A program made the translations under genes and the position numbers. A stretch of 64,000 bases of DNA from Candidatus Aenigmatarchaeota archaeon (lineage in GTDB: Archaea > Aenigmatarchaeota > Aenigmatarchaeia > JACPZZ01), in assembly GCA_016202815.1 (NCBI GenBank), contig JACQNZ010000006.1, positions 54,561 through 118,560 on the forward strand. Direction: 5' to 3'. This document shows positions 1 through 9,257 of this stretch, in pieces; the first letter of the stretch is position 1; every line of letters starts with the position of its first letter. The notes beneath the pieces were generated by a model, which worked only from the letters and a program-made list of their open reading frames with translations, ran no database searches and had not been told where the DNA came from.

Positions 1-281
1 AGAAGAAACAGCCTGCCGAACCTGTGCACCATTTCCCTTTCTCCATGGTATGCTATGAAATACGAAACCAACGAGCCCGTGATTGACGCAAAGCTGCTGA
101 TCAAAACGACAAGAAGGAAATTCATCCTGCCGTCCGCCACTAAAAAACCGGCAAAAGGCATGACAAGTTCGCTTGGCACAGGCGCTACCATGCTTTCAAG
201 CGTCATCAGGGCAAAAATTCCAAAATAACCCGTGGAACCTATCAGGCCCGTGAAAATTTCGCTTAGCTGTTCGAAAAGCAT
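1..281 (-). CDS. DedA / SNARE-associated family membrane protein (partial, runs off the window start)
   Basis: Reverse translation from ATG at 281: MLFEQLSEIFTGLIGSTGYFGIFALMTLESMVAPVPSELVMPFAGFLVADGRMNF...; the ESMVAPVPSELVMPFAGFL stretch is DedA-like. Confidence 0.8.
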   Translation of the reverse strand, partial: MLFEQLSEIFTGLIGSTGYFGIFALMTLESMVAPVPSELVMPFAGFLVADGRMNFLLVVLISSFASITGSLVSYFIAYHGEREMVHRFGRLFL

Positions 282-348
282 TATTATCCCGTTTCAGATG
301 AATTTGTATGATCTATGATTTAAACAAAAGAAGGCAAACAATTAAATT

Positions 349-2154
349 GTGGCCGGTAAAAAACTGGAAAAAGAATTGACGCTTTTTAACGCTATTCTTT
401 ACGGCGTCGGTGTTATCCTTGGCGCAGGCATCTATGTCCTTATCGGGCAAGGGGCGGCGATCGCCGGCAACGCATTGTGGATTTCTTTCGTCGTCGCCGC
501 TTTCATAGCAGCGTTCACCGGGTTTAGCTACGCTGAATTGGCGGGCATGTTCCCGCGCAACGCAGCGGAATACGTCTACACGAAAAACGCGTTCAGGAAC
601 AATTCCCTCGCGTTTATCGCGCAATGGATAATGCTATTCACCCTCATTGTAAGCGCCGCGACCGTCGCGCTGGGATTCGGCGGGTATTTTTCGGTGTTAA
701 CAGGCGTACAGCCGCCTGTTGCGGCAGCCGCGTTGATCGCGGTGTTGTCCGTTATCAACTACAGGGGCATAAGGCTATCCACGCGCTTTAACACGTTTTC
801 CACAATCACGGAAATTTCAGGCCTCGTCCTGGTCGTTGTCGCAGGCACATTTTTCATAGGAAAAACGAAAGTAGACATGTTCTACTCGCCCTCGGGCATG
901 CAGGGCATATTTTCTGCGGCGTCCCTGATATTTTTTGCGTACATTGGGTTCGAGGAAATAGTCAACCTGTCCGAAGACACGAAAAAAGCCAGAAACATTG
1001 TCCCTAAGGCACTGGTAATTTCGCTTGCAATATCAACCTTGTTCTACATACTCGTTTCGTTGTCATCGGTCAGCATTCTCGGCGCCGACAGGCTGGGGGC
1101 GTCAAAAGCGCCATTGGCGGACGTGATTTCTGCGGTTTTTCCTTCGGGGGGCCTTTTGATGTCGTTAATAGCCCTTTTCGCAACAGCCAACACAGTCATG
1201 GTCATAATGCTCGTTGCATCGAGGATGATATATGGACTGGCCCGCAATAATTCCATGCCGGCTGTCTTGGGCAGGATAGGCCCGACCGGGACGCCTCATG
1301 TATCGATTGCCGTCGTGTTAATGTTCTCGCTGTTATCGCTCCTTTTTGGGGGCATAAAAACCATAGCGTTGCTGACAGACCTGGGTATCTTCACAGTTTA
1401 CATCCTCATCAACTTGTCCCTGATAATCCTGCGTTACAAAAAGCCGGCAATAAAAGGGACTTTCAGGTCACCGCTGAATTTTGGCAGGTTTCCGGTGTTG
1501 GCTTTGTTTGGCATTTTAAGCAGCGCTTACATGCTTACCCATTTTCCGGCAGAACTTTTCGTTATAGAGTCCGGCATCATATTGGTTGGCCTCGTGCTTT
1601 ACAAGTCGTTCAGGAAAGTTGTTGCTACGAAAAGAAAATTTTATGCAGACCTTTTCAGGAAGTCCCTGGATGCCATAAGCGGTGCGGATTTATTTAAGGA
1701 AACATTAAAGTATCCTATGGAAGTTTCCTCAATAATGATACGCGACGTGAAGACAGTTTCACCCCGGGACAACGTGAAGAAGATCGTGGGCATAATGAAC
1801 CGCCACAGGCTGGGTTCTTTGGTCGTTATCGAAAACGACAAGCCTACGGGCATAATCACAGAAAGGGACATACTCAGGAAAGTAGTTTCTAAGAACTTGG
1901 TGCCGGAAGACGTTACGGCGCAGGACATAATGACAAAAAGCCTTGCAACAGTCAATCCTGCGGACAGCGTTGTTGATGCCATAGAGCTGATGGCTTCCAG
2001 AAACATTAAAAAACTGCCCGTTGTCGACAACGGCGAATTGGTGGGGATAATAACGGCCAGCGACATCCTAAAAAGCGGTGAAGAAATAGAATACGCCGTG
2101 CTAAAAAAATTGGCGAAGTTCCTGCCAGTTTCCCGGACTGCGGCCGCGGGCTAG
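349..2154 (+). CDS. APC-family amino acid permease with C-terminal tandem CBS domains
   Basis: 601 aa; N-terminal GVGVILGAGIYVLIG and multiple TM segments; C-terminal CBS pair (VSPRDNVKKIVGIMNRHRLGSLVVIENDKPTGIITERDIL / MASRNIKKLPVVDNGELVGIITASDIL). Confidence 0.9.
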   Translation: MAGKKLEKELTLFNAILYGVGVILGAGIYVLIGQGAAIAGNALWISFVVAAFIAAFTGFSYAELAGMFPRNAAEYVYTKNAFRNNSLAFIAQWIMLFTLIVSAATVALGFGGYFSVLTGVQPPVAAAALIAVLSVINYRGIRLSTRFNTFSTITEISGLVLVVVAGTFFIGKTKVDMFYSPSGMQGIFSAASLIFFAYIGFEEIVNLSEDTKKARNIVPKALVISLAISTLFYILVSLSSVSILGADRLGASKAPLADVISAVFPSGGLLMSLIALFATANTVMVIMLVASRMIYGLARNNSMPAVLGRIGPTGTPHVSIAVVLMFSLLSLLFGGIKTIALLTDLGIFTVYILINLSLIILRYKKPAIKGTFRSPLNFGRFPVLALFGILSSAYMLTHFPAELFVIESGIILVGLVLYKSFRKVVATKRKFYADLFRKSLDAISGADLFKETLKYPMEVSSIMIRDVKTVSPRDNVKKIVGIMNRHRLGSLVVIENDKPTGIITERDILRKVVSKNLVPEDVTAQDIMTKSLATVNPADSVVDAIELMASRNIKKLPVVDNGELVGIITASDILKSGEEIEYAVLKKLAKFLPVSRTAAAG

Positions 2155-2162
2155 ACCAGGCT

Positions 2163-2403
2163 GTGGGTGATTTCATGACCGGCATGAAAGAAACCGAAAA
2201 AGAGCTTGCTGTTTCAATGGAAATTCCGGGCGCAAAAGAGGATGACATACGGATACACCTGACGGAAAAAGAGTTGAAGGTGCAGGCCGAAAGCGGGGAA
2301 GAATCAAAAATCAGGCGGAGAGGTACATTAGGGAAGAAAAATCTTACGAAAGTTTCTACAGGGAGATAACCCTGCCGTGCCGAATAATCCCAAACAAAAA
2401 CGA
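2163..2403 (+). pseudogene. Hsp20/alpha-crystallin small heat shock protein, frameshifted and truncated
   Basis: Frame 1: KELAVSMEIPGAKEDDIRIHLTEKELKVQAESGEESK. After about 2310 homology continues in another frame: AERYIREEKSYESFYREITLPCRIIPNKND*. The end of the domain is missing. Confidence 0.75.
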
Positions 2404-2736
2404 CTAATTTCCCGACGCGATCGAGTACACGGCTTTTACCGCCGCTATCGCTGCGGCCGGCGCCACAAAAATGACCATGTTACCGAACATCTTTTGCAAA
2501 ACGCTTCCGAAAACCGGGACAGAATCGAAATTAGCATTACCCACGGCAAGCATCGCTATGGCAGCTACCAGGAAGTGGGTTATATCCTTGTCGCTGACGT
2601 TTAACAGCCCGACAATTATGCCCAGCAGGACTAAGATGGTCTTTAGCAAGGCAGCGTCCGCACTGATGAAAGCAGACAGGACAGCAATCGCTGACCCGAG
2701 TATGAAAGCCCATGTTCCCAGTTTGTCGTAATCCAT
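2404..2736 (-). CDS. small hydrophobic membrane protein, unknown function
   Basis: 110 aa with several TM-like segments. Confidence 0.65.
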   Translation of the reverse strand: MDYDKLGTWAFILGSAIAVLSAFISADAALLKTILVLLGIIVGLLNVSDKDITHFLVAAIAMLAVGNANFDSVPVFGSVLQKMFGNMVIFVAPAAAIAAVKAVYSIASGN

Positions 2737-2802
2737 GGTAACCCTTATTAATTACGTTCTGCCCAGAGTTTATATAAATATCGCGTTCCCGATTTGATTG
2801 GT

Positions 2803-3114
2803 ATGAAAAGGATTTTTCCCAACCCGGTATTCGTAGGGGCTGCCGCGGGCCTTGCATCAGCTATAGGACTTGTTTACTATGCGTCCAGGGCGGTTTCACC
2901 CGGCATTTTGGGCACGCTCGCGATAACTGTGATAGCGGTCTTGTTCGGCATTTTTATCGGCCTTTCTTCGGCGACACTTTCGATCCTGTTGAACGCCAAA
3001 AAATTCTTCGGCGGTTCCGAATGTAATAACTGCGGCAACGAAACACCGGTAAACGCAAGCTTCTGCCCGCACTGCGGGAAAAGGCCGGTATATTTCAAAA
3101 TGATCAGGTTATGA
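2803..3114 (+). CDS. membrane protein with C-terminal zinc ribbon
   Basis: Two TM segments then CNNCGNETPVNASFCPHCGKRP; TATA-like tttatataaat about 30 nt upstream of ATG 2803. Confidence 0.75.
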   Translation: MKRIFPNPVFVGAAAGLASAIGLVYYASRAVSPGILGTLAITVIAVLFGIFIGLSSATLSILLNAKKFFGGSECNNCGNETPVNASFCPHCGKRPVYFKMIRL

Positions 3115-3848
3115 GTACGGAAAATGAACAGGGCGTGCAGAAAGGGTTTTCCATTAAATTGCGCCTTGCAAAACCTCTGGATAACCTTTTGCTCGGGGGC
3201 GTTGAAGCCGGCGCGCTGACAAATTTTTGCGGCCCGCCAGGAACAGGCAAAACCAACATTTGCATGTTGGCTGCGATCAACGCCGTTGCCGCAGGCAAAA
3301 AAGTCATTTACATAGACACCGAAGGCGGCTTCTCCTTTGAACGTTTTAAACAATTGGCAGCGGAAAATACGGATTCTGTGCTCAACGAAATAATTTTTTT
3401 CGAGCCGAGGAACTTCAAGGAACAGGAAGAGGCCATAAAAAAGTGCAAATCGCTTGTCGATAAAGGCGGGATCGGCCTTGTGGTCTTGGACTCTTCCGTT
3501 GCGTTGTACCGGCTGGAATACGCTGAAACAGACGATGTGATGAAAGCGAACAAGACGCTGGGTATCCATTTGTCAATACTGTCCGCGGTCGCCAGAGATT
3601 TCAAAATTCCGGTGATAATAACAACGCATGTGTTCAGGAAAAACGATTCCGAACTGCTGGACGTTATCGGCGGCGACGCGATGAAATACTGGTGCAAGTC
3701 GATAATACTGATAGAAAAATCCGGCAGTATGGGCGAAAGAAGCGCAACGATAGTTAAACATCGCTCGATGCCCGAAGGCAAGTCCGTTAATTTTCTGTTA
3801 ACAGACAGCGGCATCGAGTCCGTGGAAAAGAAGTTTGGGATATTTTAA
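3111..3848 (+). CDS. radB: DNA repair and recombination protein RadB (RecA/RadA paralog)
   Basis: Walker A GPPGTGKT, core VIYIDTEGGFSFERFKQLA and LVVLDSSVALYRLE; short form (245 aa). Confidence 0.9.
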   Translation: MSTENEQGVQKGFSIKLRLAKPLDNLLLGGVEAGALTNFCGPPGTGKTNICMLAAINAVAAGKKVIYIDTEGGFSFERFKQLAAENTDSVLNEIIFFEPRNFKEQEEAIKKCKSLVDKGGIGLVVLDSSVALYRLEYAETDDVMKANKTLGIHLSILSAVARDFKIPVIITTHVFRKNDSELLDVIGGDAMKYWCKSIILIEKSGSMGERSATIVKHRSMPEGKSVNFLLTDSGIESVEKKFGIF

Positions 3849-3851
3849 TTG

Positions 3852-4781
3852 TCAAACCAAATCAACATTCTCGTATGCCACTCTGCCGTCTTTCACGGTC
3901 AATATGCCGGCTTTCATCCCGTCCATGTAGCTTGCGTTCCAGAACAATTCGTTGGCAAAAGCTCTTGGTTCAACGTGGCGTCCGTTCCTGTCATTCGCTC
4001 TGTGAACGGATTCGTGGAAGTGGCCGCTGACAGATTTAGTAATTCCCAGACCTTCGTATAAGCTTTCCAGGTCTTCGTTGCCGCGGTTTTCACGCTTCAT
4101 GAGGACAGGGGCGCCCATCTGCACAAGCCGTTCTCCCACCGGTCCGGGAAAAACGCTGCCAGCCTCGACGGGCCGTCCGTCTAGCTTGAAATTTTTCACA
4201 GACTCCCCGAAATATGCCATATCAACAGCATCGTCCGGGTTGTGAAATTTTCTCGGTACATGGCACACGACTATTGTTTTTTGCGGGTCTGTGACATATC
4301 TTTTCAGGTCTTCCGTGTTGGCCATTAAAGTGTGGCCTGCGTCAGTCCTGTAGAATCCGGTTTTGAAGTCTCCTTTTTCAAAATGATAACCCTGCCCCAT
4401 TGCGTCACCGGCCATCCAGTCGGAACCGGGTAAGAATACAAGATGGTGGTCCGGAAGCTCAATTTTTCTCTCTGCCAGCGTGTAAATAATATTACTGTGT
4501 CGCGACGCCAGCGTCCTTACGACAGGTTCGAATCTTGCGACTTTCTCATGGCTTCCCGGTTGCACATAAACCTCCAGTCCGCTTGTACCGGCGGCTGTAA
4601 GCACATACACCAGATAATCATCCTCGCTAAGCCCTGGAAACTGGTCGCCTGTAATATCACCGTTCAAAATGATTTTCTGTGCCCCCTTGGATTTGAGCAC
4701 CGACATGGCGTTAATTACGCCGTCTGGATGCACGCGGTGGATGTCCGAAATTATCCCATATTTTGTTTCCATCAATATCAT
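3852..4781 (-). CDS. calcineurin-like metallophosphoesterase
   Basis: 309 aa; GIISDIHRVHPDG, ILNGDITGDQ, VQPGSHE, VSGHFHES resemble metallophosphoesterase metal-binding motifs. Confidence 0.75.
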   Translation of the reverse strand: MILMETKYGIISDIHRVHPDGVINAMSVLKSKGAQKIILNGDITGDQFPGLSEDDYLVYVLTAAGTSGLEVYVQPGSHEKVARFEPVVRTLASRHSNIIYTLAERKIELPDHHLVFLPGSDWMAGDAMGQGYHFEKGDFKTGFYRTDAGHTLMANTEDLKRYVTDPQKTIVVCHVPRKFHNPDDAVDMAYFGESVKNFKLDGRPVEAGSVFPGPVGERLVQMGAPVLMKRENRGNEDLESLYEGLGITKSVSGHFHESVHRANDRNGRHVEPRAFANELFWNASYMDGMKAGILTVKDGRVAYENVDLV

Positions 4782-5605
4782 CTCCTGTATTTTTTCATCG
4801 CCGAAACCATGGCGTCACGCGACGCGGAAACTAGTGCGTTTGGCGACGGGACGTCTTCGTTGTATATTTCTCTCCAGTATGCGGAATGCGCCGGATCGTT
4901 GCGTGTGAACGTGTTGGGATCAACCCCAAGCGTTTGGGCTTTTTGCACGGATACGTCGACTATCACGGCCATCATACCCAGTTTTTTCGCGTGATACGAT
5001 ACTCTTTCTTCCCTGCCCGCGTTATTCCAGTGTTCGTAAATCGCATTTTCCAGCCCTCTGATAACCCTGTTCTCGCCGGAAACGAATTTTAGGCAAGCCG
5101 CAGTATCCAGCGTCGCTTCGTATTTACTGTCGTTCATCAGTTCGCGCACGTAAGAATGGTCAATGAGCGGCCTCAATCTGCGTGTAATGATCGCGGCTTC
5201 TCTTGGCGTCAATTCAGTTCCACGGTTCGCAACAATTCCAGCCATTACCCTCAACGCGTTGCTTCTTCCTGCCCTTTTCGCAACAGTCAAACCCGTCTTC
5301 ATGGCGCGCAACGTTTCAGTGTATTCGCCGAAAAAGTCTGTTGGCGCCCCCGAAACGTCCAGCTCTACAGTCAAAGGGTCGAGCGCCATCACAACAGGCA
5401 CGGCAAGAAGGTTGGACCCGTCGTCGGCAGCAATAGTTTCAGAAGGCCTGTGCATGGCCGCGTCTATGTCATATTTTATAATTTCGCCTGAGGCAAGCGC
5501 TTTTACTAATTGTATCTGCGGCCTCAGCCCGAGGCTGTCTATTTCATACGCGCATCTGAATAACGATCTTAAATGGTCCATATCCGTAGACGGTTTGAAG
5601 TCCAT
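4778..5605 (-). CDS. uncharacterised protein, paralog A of a tandem trio
   Basis: 275 aa; shares RPQIQLVKAL, FGE...TLRAMK and WNNAGREERVSYHAKKLGMMA with the ORFs at 5681 and 6600. Confidence 0.8.
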   Translation of the reverse strand: MDFKPSTDMDHLRSLFRCAYEIDSLGLRPQIQLVKALASGEIIKYDIDAAMHRPSETIAADDGSNLLAVPVVMALDPLTVELDVSGAPTDFFGEYTETLRAMKTGLTVAKRAGRSNALRVMAGIVANRGTELTPREAAIITRRLRPLIDHSYVRELMNDSKYEATLDTAACLKFVSGENRVIRGLENAIYEHWNNAGREERVSYHAKKLGMMAVIVDVSVQKAQTLGVDPNTFTRNDPAHSAYWREIYNEDVPSPNALVSASRDAMVSAMKKYRR

Positions 5606-5680
5606 AAAATCACATCAGGCCCCACCTTTCGGTGGTATTTCTTTCGGTTTGAACAGTTTCTACGCCTCTGAATTTATATG

Positions 5681-6640
5681 TCATTTGTCATTCCTTCTTA
5701 GATTGTAAACCGCGCGTTCCGATGCAGTCGCGATTCCTGAAAACATCATATAATTTCCGGCGCGCGAAACTGTTTGTCTTGACAGTTCAAGCAATTCCGA
5801 AGGCGATGGCATATACTCTCCAATTTTTGCCCACCCACCAGCTATGTATTCATCTTCATAAAGGGGTTTTCCATCGCCGTTTGGTGTGTTGAATACATCT
5901 ATGCCAGAATTACTGGCCATTTCCATCGTTGCGGCCATTATTGCATTCATCAGCCTCAATTTGCTTGTGTGCGTTCTTACACGTTCCTGCCTTCCGCGCC
6001 CGTTCCAGAATGCAATTGTTGGCAGTTCCAAACCGTCAATGATGCCTACACTCAATTTATCACTGACATCATTGTTGCCTTTAACAAAATCCATTAAAGT
6101 CCAAGGCTCAAATTCTTTACATTTTGTTTTATACCCTTTTGCATTCAATCTTTCGGAAATTTTAGCAGAATCTTCTTCGTTTATCGGATCCTGGCCAAAA
6201 TAAGCAGGCAACCCGGCAATGCGGCGCAATACGTAACTTTTTCCTCTTCGCACATTATCAGTATGTTGATCGTTGAGCCTTCTGAGCCCGTTGCAGTATC
6301 TACCAAAAAATTCCGGGGGTGTTACTGCATCCATTTTATCAGTGAAATTCACGAATAAAGGGGATGACGGATCTAGAGTTCTTGCCACAATGGTCGTGGT
6401 CAAAATATTGGATTTAGAGTCTTCGATTATTGTTTTTGACGGTGAATAAACCGGAGCGTTTGGATCGTATACAACCGGATCCTCGCCCATTAAATGTTCC
6501 AGAAGTTTTATCTGAGAACCTGCGCCACCACTTTCCACATCCAAGTAATTTCTTGCGAGGCTCAAGAACGGCATATAGGTGACCATGTGAAAACCCCCAT
6601 CATACTCTCGGATATTTTTCAAACACACCCCTGACTGCAA
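5681..6640 (-). CDS. uncharacterised protein, paralog B of the trio
   Basis: 319 aa; FFGRYCNGLRRL, RRGKSYVLRRIAGL, FWNGRGRQERVRTHTSKLRLMNA. Confidence 0.8.
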   Translation of the reverse strand: MQSGVCLKNIREYDGGFHMVTYMPFLSLARNYLDVESGGAGSQIKLLEHLMGEDPVVYDPNAPVYSPSKTIIEDSKSNILTTTIVARTLDPSSPLFVNFTDKMDAVTPPEFFGRYCNGLRRLNDQHTDNVRRGKSYVLRRIAGLPAYFGQDPINEEDSAKISERLNAKGYKTKCKEFEPWTLMDFVKGNNDVSDKLSVGIIDGLELPTIAFWNGRGRQERVRTHTSKLRLMNAIMAATMEMASNSGIDVFNTPNGDGKPLYEDEYIAGGWAKIGEYMPSPSELLELSRQTVSRAGNYMMFSGIATASERAVYNLRRNDK

Positions 6641-7448
6641 TTTGAGCGCGTGTTAAAAGAACTCCCGGTAACGGTACGTCTTCATCGTAAACCTGTTTCC
6701 AATATAGTGCGTGTTTCGCGTCGTTCCTGGCCAACGTGTCCGGATTTATTCCAACGGAATGGGCCTTTTTTATCGTAGCTGCGGTTATTGCACCCATTAA
6801 TTCAAGTTTGGATGCATGATATTGTGTCCTTTCCTGCCGGCCGGCATTGTTCCAAAAATCATAAACAATTCCGGACGCACGGTTAATCTCGGCTCTGGTT
6901 TCTTCTGGTGTTACAGACCTGTTTACAACATCATCGTAGCCTGTCACAAAGCCAAGGCATCGGAGCATTGATGTGTTCAAGCCATATTTTTCATTAAGCC
7001 TTCTTGAAACTTCTGACGCCTCGCCGTCCGTTAATTCAGGCTGCGCCAAGTCTGCGTGCAATCCTGCCAAAGACCTTAGCGTAAAGCTTCTTCCCCTTCT
7101 CGACATGGCGTCAAGATTTCTTTTCATAACCCTGAGTGTTTTGCCGTCTTCGCCGAAATATTCAGGCGGTGCTACGTGGTCATAGCCGGCATACACGGAC
7201 GGGTCAAAAGTTCTTGCAACCGCCAAACAGTTCGAAAATAGGTTGGATTTGGCGTCGCTTCTGAGCAAACCGGACGGGTGATAATCGGACGGGGGTTCTT
7301 CGTGGTAATCAATGTGCTCCCCTTTCATGAGTGCGTTAACAAGTTGAATTTGTGGCATCACGCCTGTGCTTTTGATGTCGTAAACGCTGTAGAATATACC
7401 TTCAAGATGGTCGGAATCTGCCAGTCTTGCACCAGCCATTTCAAGCAC
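6600..7448 (-). CDS. uncharacterised protein, paralog C of the trio
   Basis: 282 aa; MPQIQLVNALMKGE, YFGEDGKTLRVMK, RRGRSFTLRSLAGL, FWNNAGRQERTQYHASKLELMGA. Confidence 0.8.
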   Translation of the reverse strand: MLEMAGARLADSDHLEGIFYSVYDIKSTGVMPQIQLVNALMKGEHIDYHEEPPSDYHPSGLLRSDAKSNLFSNCLAVARTFDPSVYAGYDHVAPPEYFGEDGKTLRVMKRNLDAMSRRGRSFTLRSLAGLHADLAQPELTDGEASEVSRRLNEKYGLNTSMLRCLGFVTGYDDVVNRSVTPEETRAEINRASGIVYDFWNNAGRQERTQYHASKLELMGAITAATIKKAHSVGINPDTLARNDAKHALYWKQVYDEDVPLPGVLLTRAQIAVRGVFEKYPRV

Positions 7449-7770
7449 CTTTAACCGGTTTTTGTCCGTCGTACCTGTTTTTCACATCTCTAACGACTTC
7501 CCATATATTTGTGAAGTCTGCATTTAAATCCCCGGACACGTAAAGGATTTTGTCGCCTATTTTGCCCGCGTAAAGGTTTGTTTCGGCGTCAACGATCTCG
7601 CTTATCCCGCGTGTGTTGGTCCATTCTTCCAAAACTTCCGATATCTCGGCCAGCGCGCGTATGTCGATCGAATCGAAATTTTTCGGGAACACTTCCACTA
7701 CATCAAGGGCGGGCGTGAACAGCACGCCCCAGACATTCGGCAGTCCCAAGTCTGCTAAAGTTTGTCGCAT
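7441..7770 (-). CDS. small protein, possibly Roadblock/LC7-like fold
   Basis: 109 aa; GVLFTPALDVVEVFPKNFD...EVLEEW...GDKILYVSGDLNADFTNIWEVVRDV resembles the alternation of Roadblock domains; fold assignment is tentative. Confidence 0.5.
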   Translation of the reverse strand: MRQTLADLGLPNVWGVLFTPALDVVEVFPKNFDSIDIRALAEISEVLEEWTNTRGISEIVDAETNLYAGKIGDKILYVSGDLNADFTNIWEVVRDVKNRYDGQKPVKGA

Positions 7771-7784
7771 AAAATCACCGTTTC

Positions 7785-7991
7785 CTAAGCGCCTCTTCGC
7801 GCTTTCCTGCGGACTGGGATCTTGCTGTCGTTGATTTCGCCAATCTGGGATGTCAGGAAATTGATCTTGCTTTGCAGGAACTTTATTTCTTTCAGTGTGC
7901 GTGCGGCATTTAAGCGGATCTTGGCATCGACTAATTGCTCTCTATAAACCTTGATCAAGTCTTCCGCTTCATCCCTGTTAATTACAACCAT
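7785..7991 (-). CDS. small helical/coiled-coil protein
   Basis: 68 aa, predicted mostly helical; first gene of the minus-strand run 7991-3852. Confidence 0.55.
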   Translation of the reverse strand: MVVINRDEAEDLIKVYREQLVDAKIRLNAARTLKEIKFLQSKINFLTSQIGEINDSKIPVRRKARRGA

Positions 7992-7999
7992 CGTTTAAC

Positions 8000-8107
8000 A
8001 CCTCTTTTACCACGAGATAGTGATATTATGATACAGTAGTATATAAGGATTTCTATTATCAAGTAGTGACATCTTTATAAGCAGTTAATCCAATAGAACA
8101 CAGGTCG
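8000..8107. promoter_or_regulatory. divergent promoter region
   Basis: TATA-like elements on both strands: tttataag at 8072-8079 for the + gene and ccttatatac (reverse strand, about 8040-8050) for the - run. Confidence 0.5.
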
Positions 8108-9247
8108 ATGACTTTGACAATGGCGCGTTTGCTTGGTCCTTACCAGACTCCTTTGATTGTTCTAGACACTTCTGCATTAGTCGAGTTGGGACAGCACGAT
8201 TTGGGCACAATTTCCGCGCTTGAGAGGCTTTCACAGGAATTGAAAGCTTCAGGAAGGGGCGAACCGTACGAAATCGCTGTTTTTGACGACGTATTTGGCG
8301 AATATGTGAACCTTTTGAAAGGTGGCGCATCCGACGATTTTGGAATGCCTAAGGCATCCATCGAAGTGCTCGGCAGCATCGATATGCACGACGCTTTTCC
8401 AGAATCGGTGAGACGCAAGGTAGATGAAGCAAGGGAGCTTTGGAGGAAAACTTCCCCAAAATCACCGTTTGCAAGGGACGAAAACGGCAGGCAAAAAGCG
8501 GGAAACCATCTCACAGCGAACGGATTTCCTGTAAGAGTCCTGCCGTCCCGCACAGACCAGAACATACTCGCGTTCGCGATCGAACAGGCTGAGAACGGCA
8601 GGCCGTGTTACATAGTGTCAAGGGACAGGGATTTGACACCACCTGTCGAGAAATTGTCAACCAGACACCCTTCGATACACGTTGTCGGAGACAAGGTGTA
8701 CAGCCCGGTTGACATTTCCAAACCCGCAAAACCTTTGCTGATGCGGCCTGATTTGGTCGGTGAACTGTTTAACATGAAGCAAAAAGAGCCGTTTGACCAT
8801 TACATGCTCACAACGAAAGTTCCTTTTGCCGGCGAGGAGGTCGACATGGTTGTTTCGATGCATCCTGTTGAAGGCCGCATAACAGCAGAAGAAGGCAAAG
8901 CTTCGCGGCATTTCCTTTATGTTTGGGACCAGGACGAATTAACGGGTTTGAAAGGCTATCCGGCGCAAAGGCTGCGCAATCAGGCGGACAGGGAATTGAA
9001 ATCCGCCGCAAGGCGATTAAACGCCGATTATTCAACCTTTTCTGTCATTCACGCCGTCAAATCAAGAAACGACGGGATGATGAGGATAGCGCAACAGGGC
9101 AAGAGGACTGTTTATCATAACAGCTTAAAGGTTGAACAGTCATCTTCGAAAATCGAATGGTTCACGGTTTACGATGGTTATCTAAGAAGGCTTTCGCCGG
9201 AAACATGGGAACATTTACAAAGGTTTAGGGCAAAATATTCTAAATGA
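8108..9247 (+). CDS. PIN-like domain protein with extra C-terminal domain
   Basis: 379 aa; IVLDTSALVEL, TDQNILAFAIEQAENGRPCYIVSRDRDL give the acidic-residue pattern of PIN nucleases. Confidence 0.75.
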   Translation: MTLTMARLLGPYQTPLIVLDTSALVELGQHDLGTISALERLSQELKASGRGEPYEIAVFDDVFGEYVNLLKGGASDDFGMPKASIEVLGSIDMHDAFPESVRRKVDEARELWRKTSPKSPFARDENGRQKAGNHLTANGFPVRVLPSRTDQNILAFAIEQAENGRPCYIVSRDRDLTPPVEKLSTRHPSIHVVGDKVYSPVDISKPAKPLLMRPDLVGELFNMKQKEPFDHYMLTTKVPFAGEEVDMVVSMHPVEGRITAEEGKASRHFLYVWDQDELTGLKGYPAQRLRNQADRELKSAARRLNADYSTFSVIHAVKSRNDGMMRIAQQGKRTVYHNSLKVEQSSSKIEWFTVYDGYLRRLSPETWEHLQRFRAKYSK

Positions 9248-9257
9248 TGGATGCCCT

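Noticed and set aside
2877-3569. 230-aa minus ORF opposite RadB
   Set aside because: Shadow ORF antisense to the clear RadB gene.
8108-9247. VapBC toxin-antitoxin pair
   Set aside because: PIN-like protein is too large and lacks an adjacent small antitoxin on the same strand.
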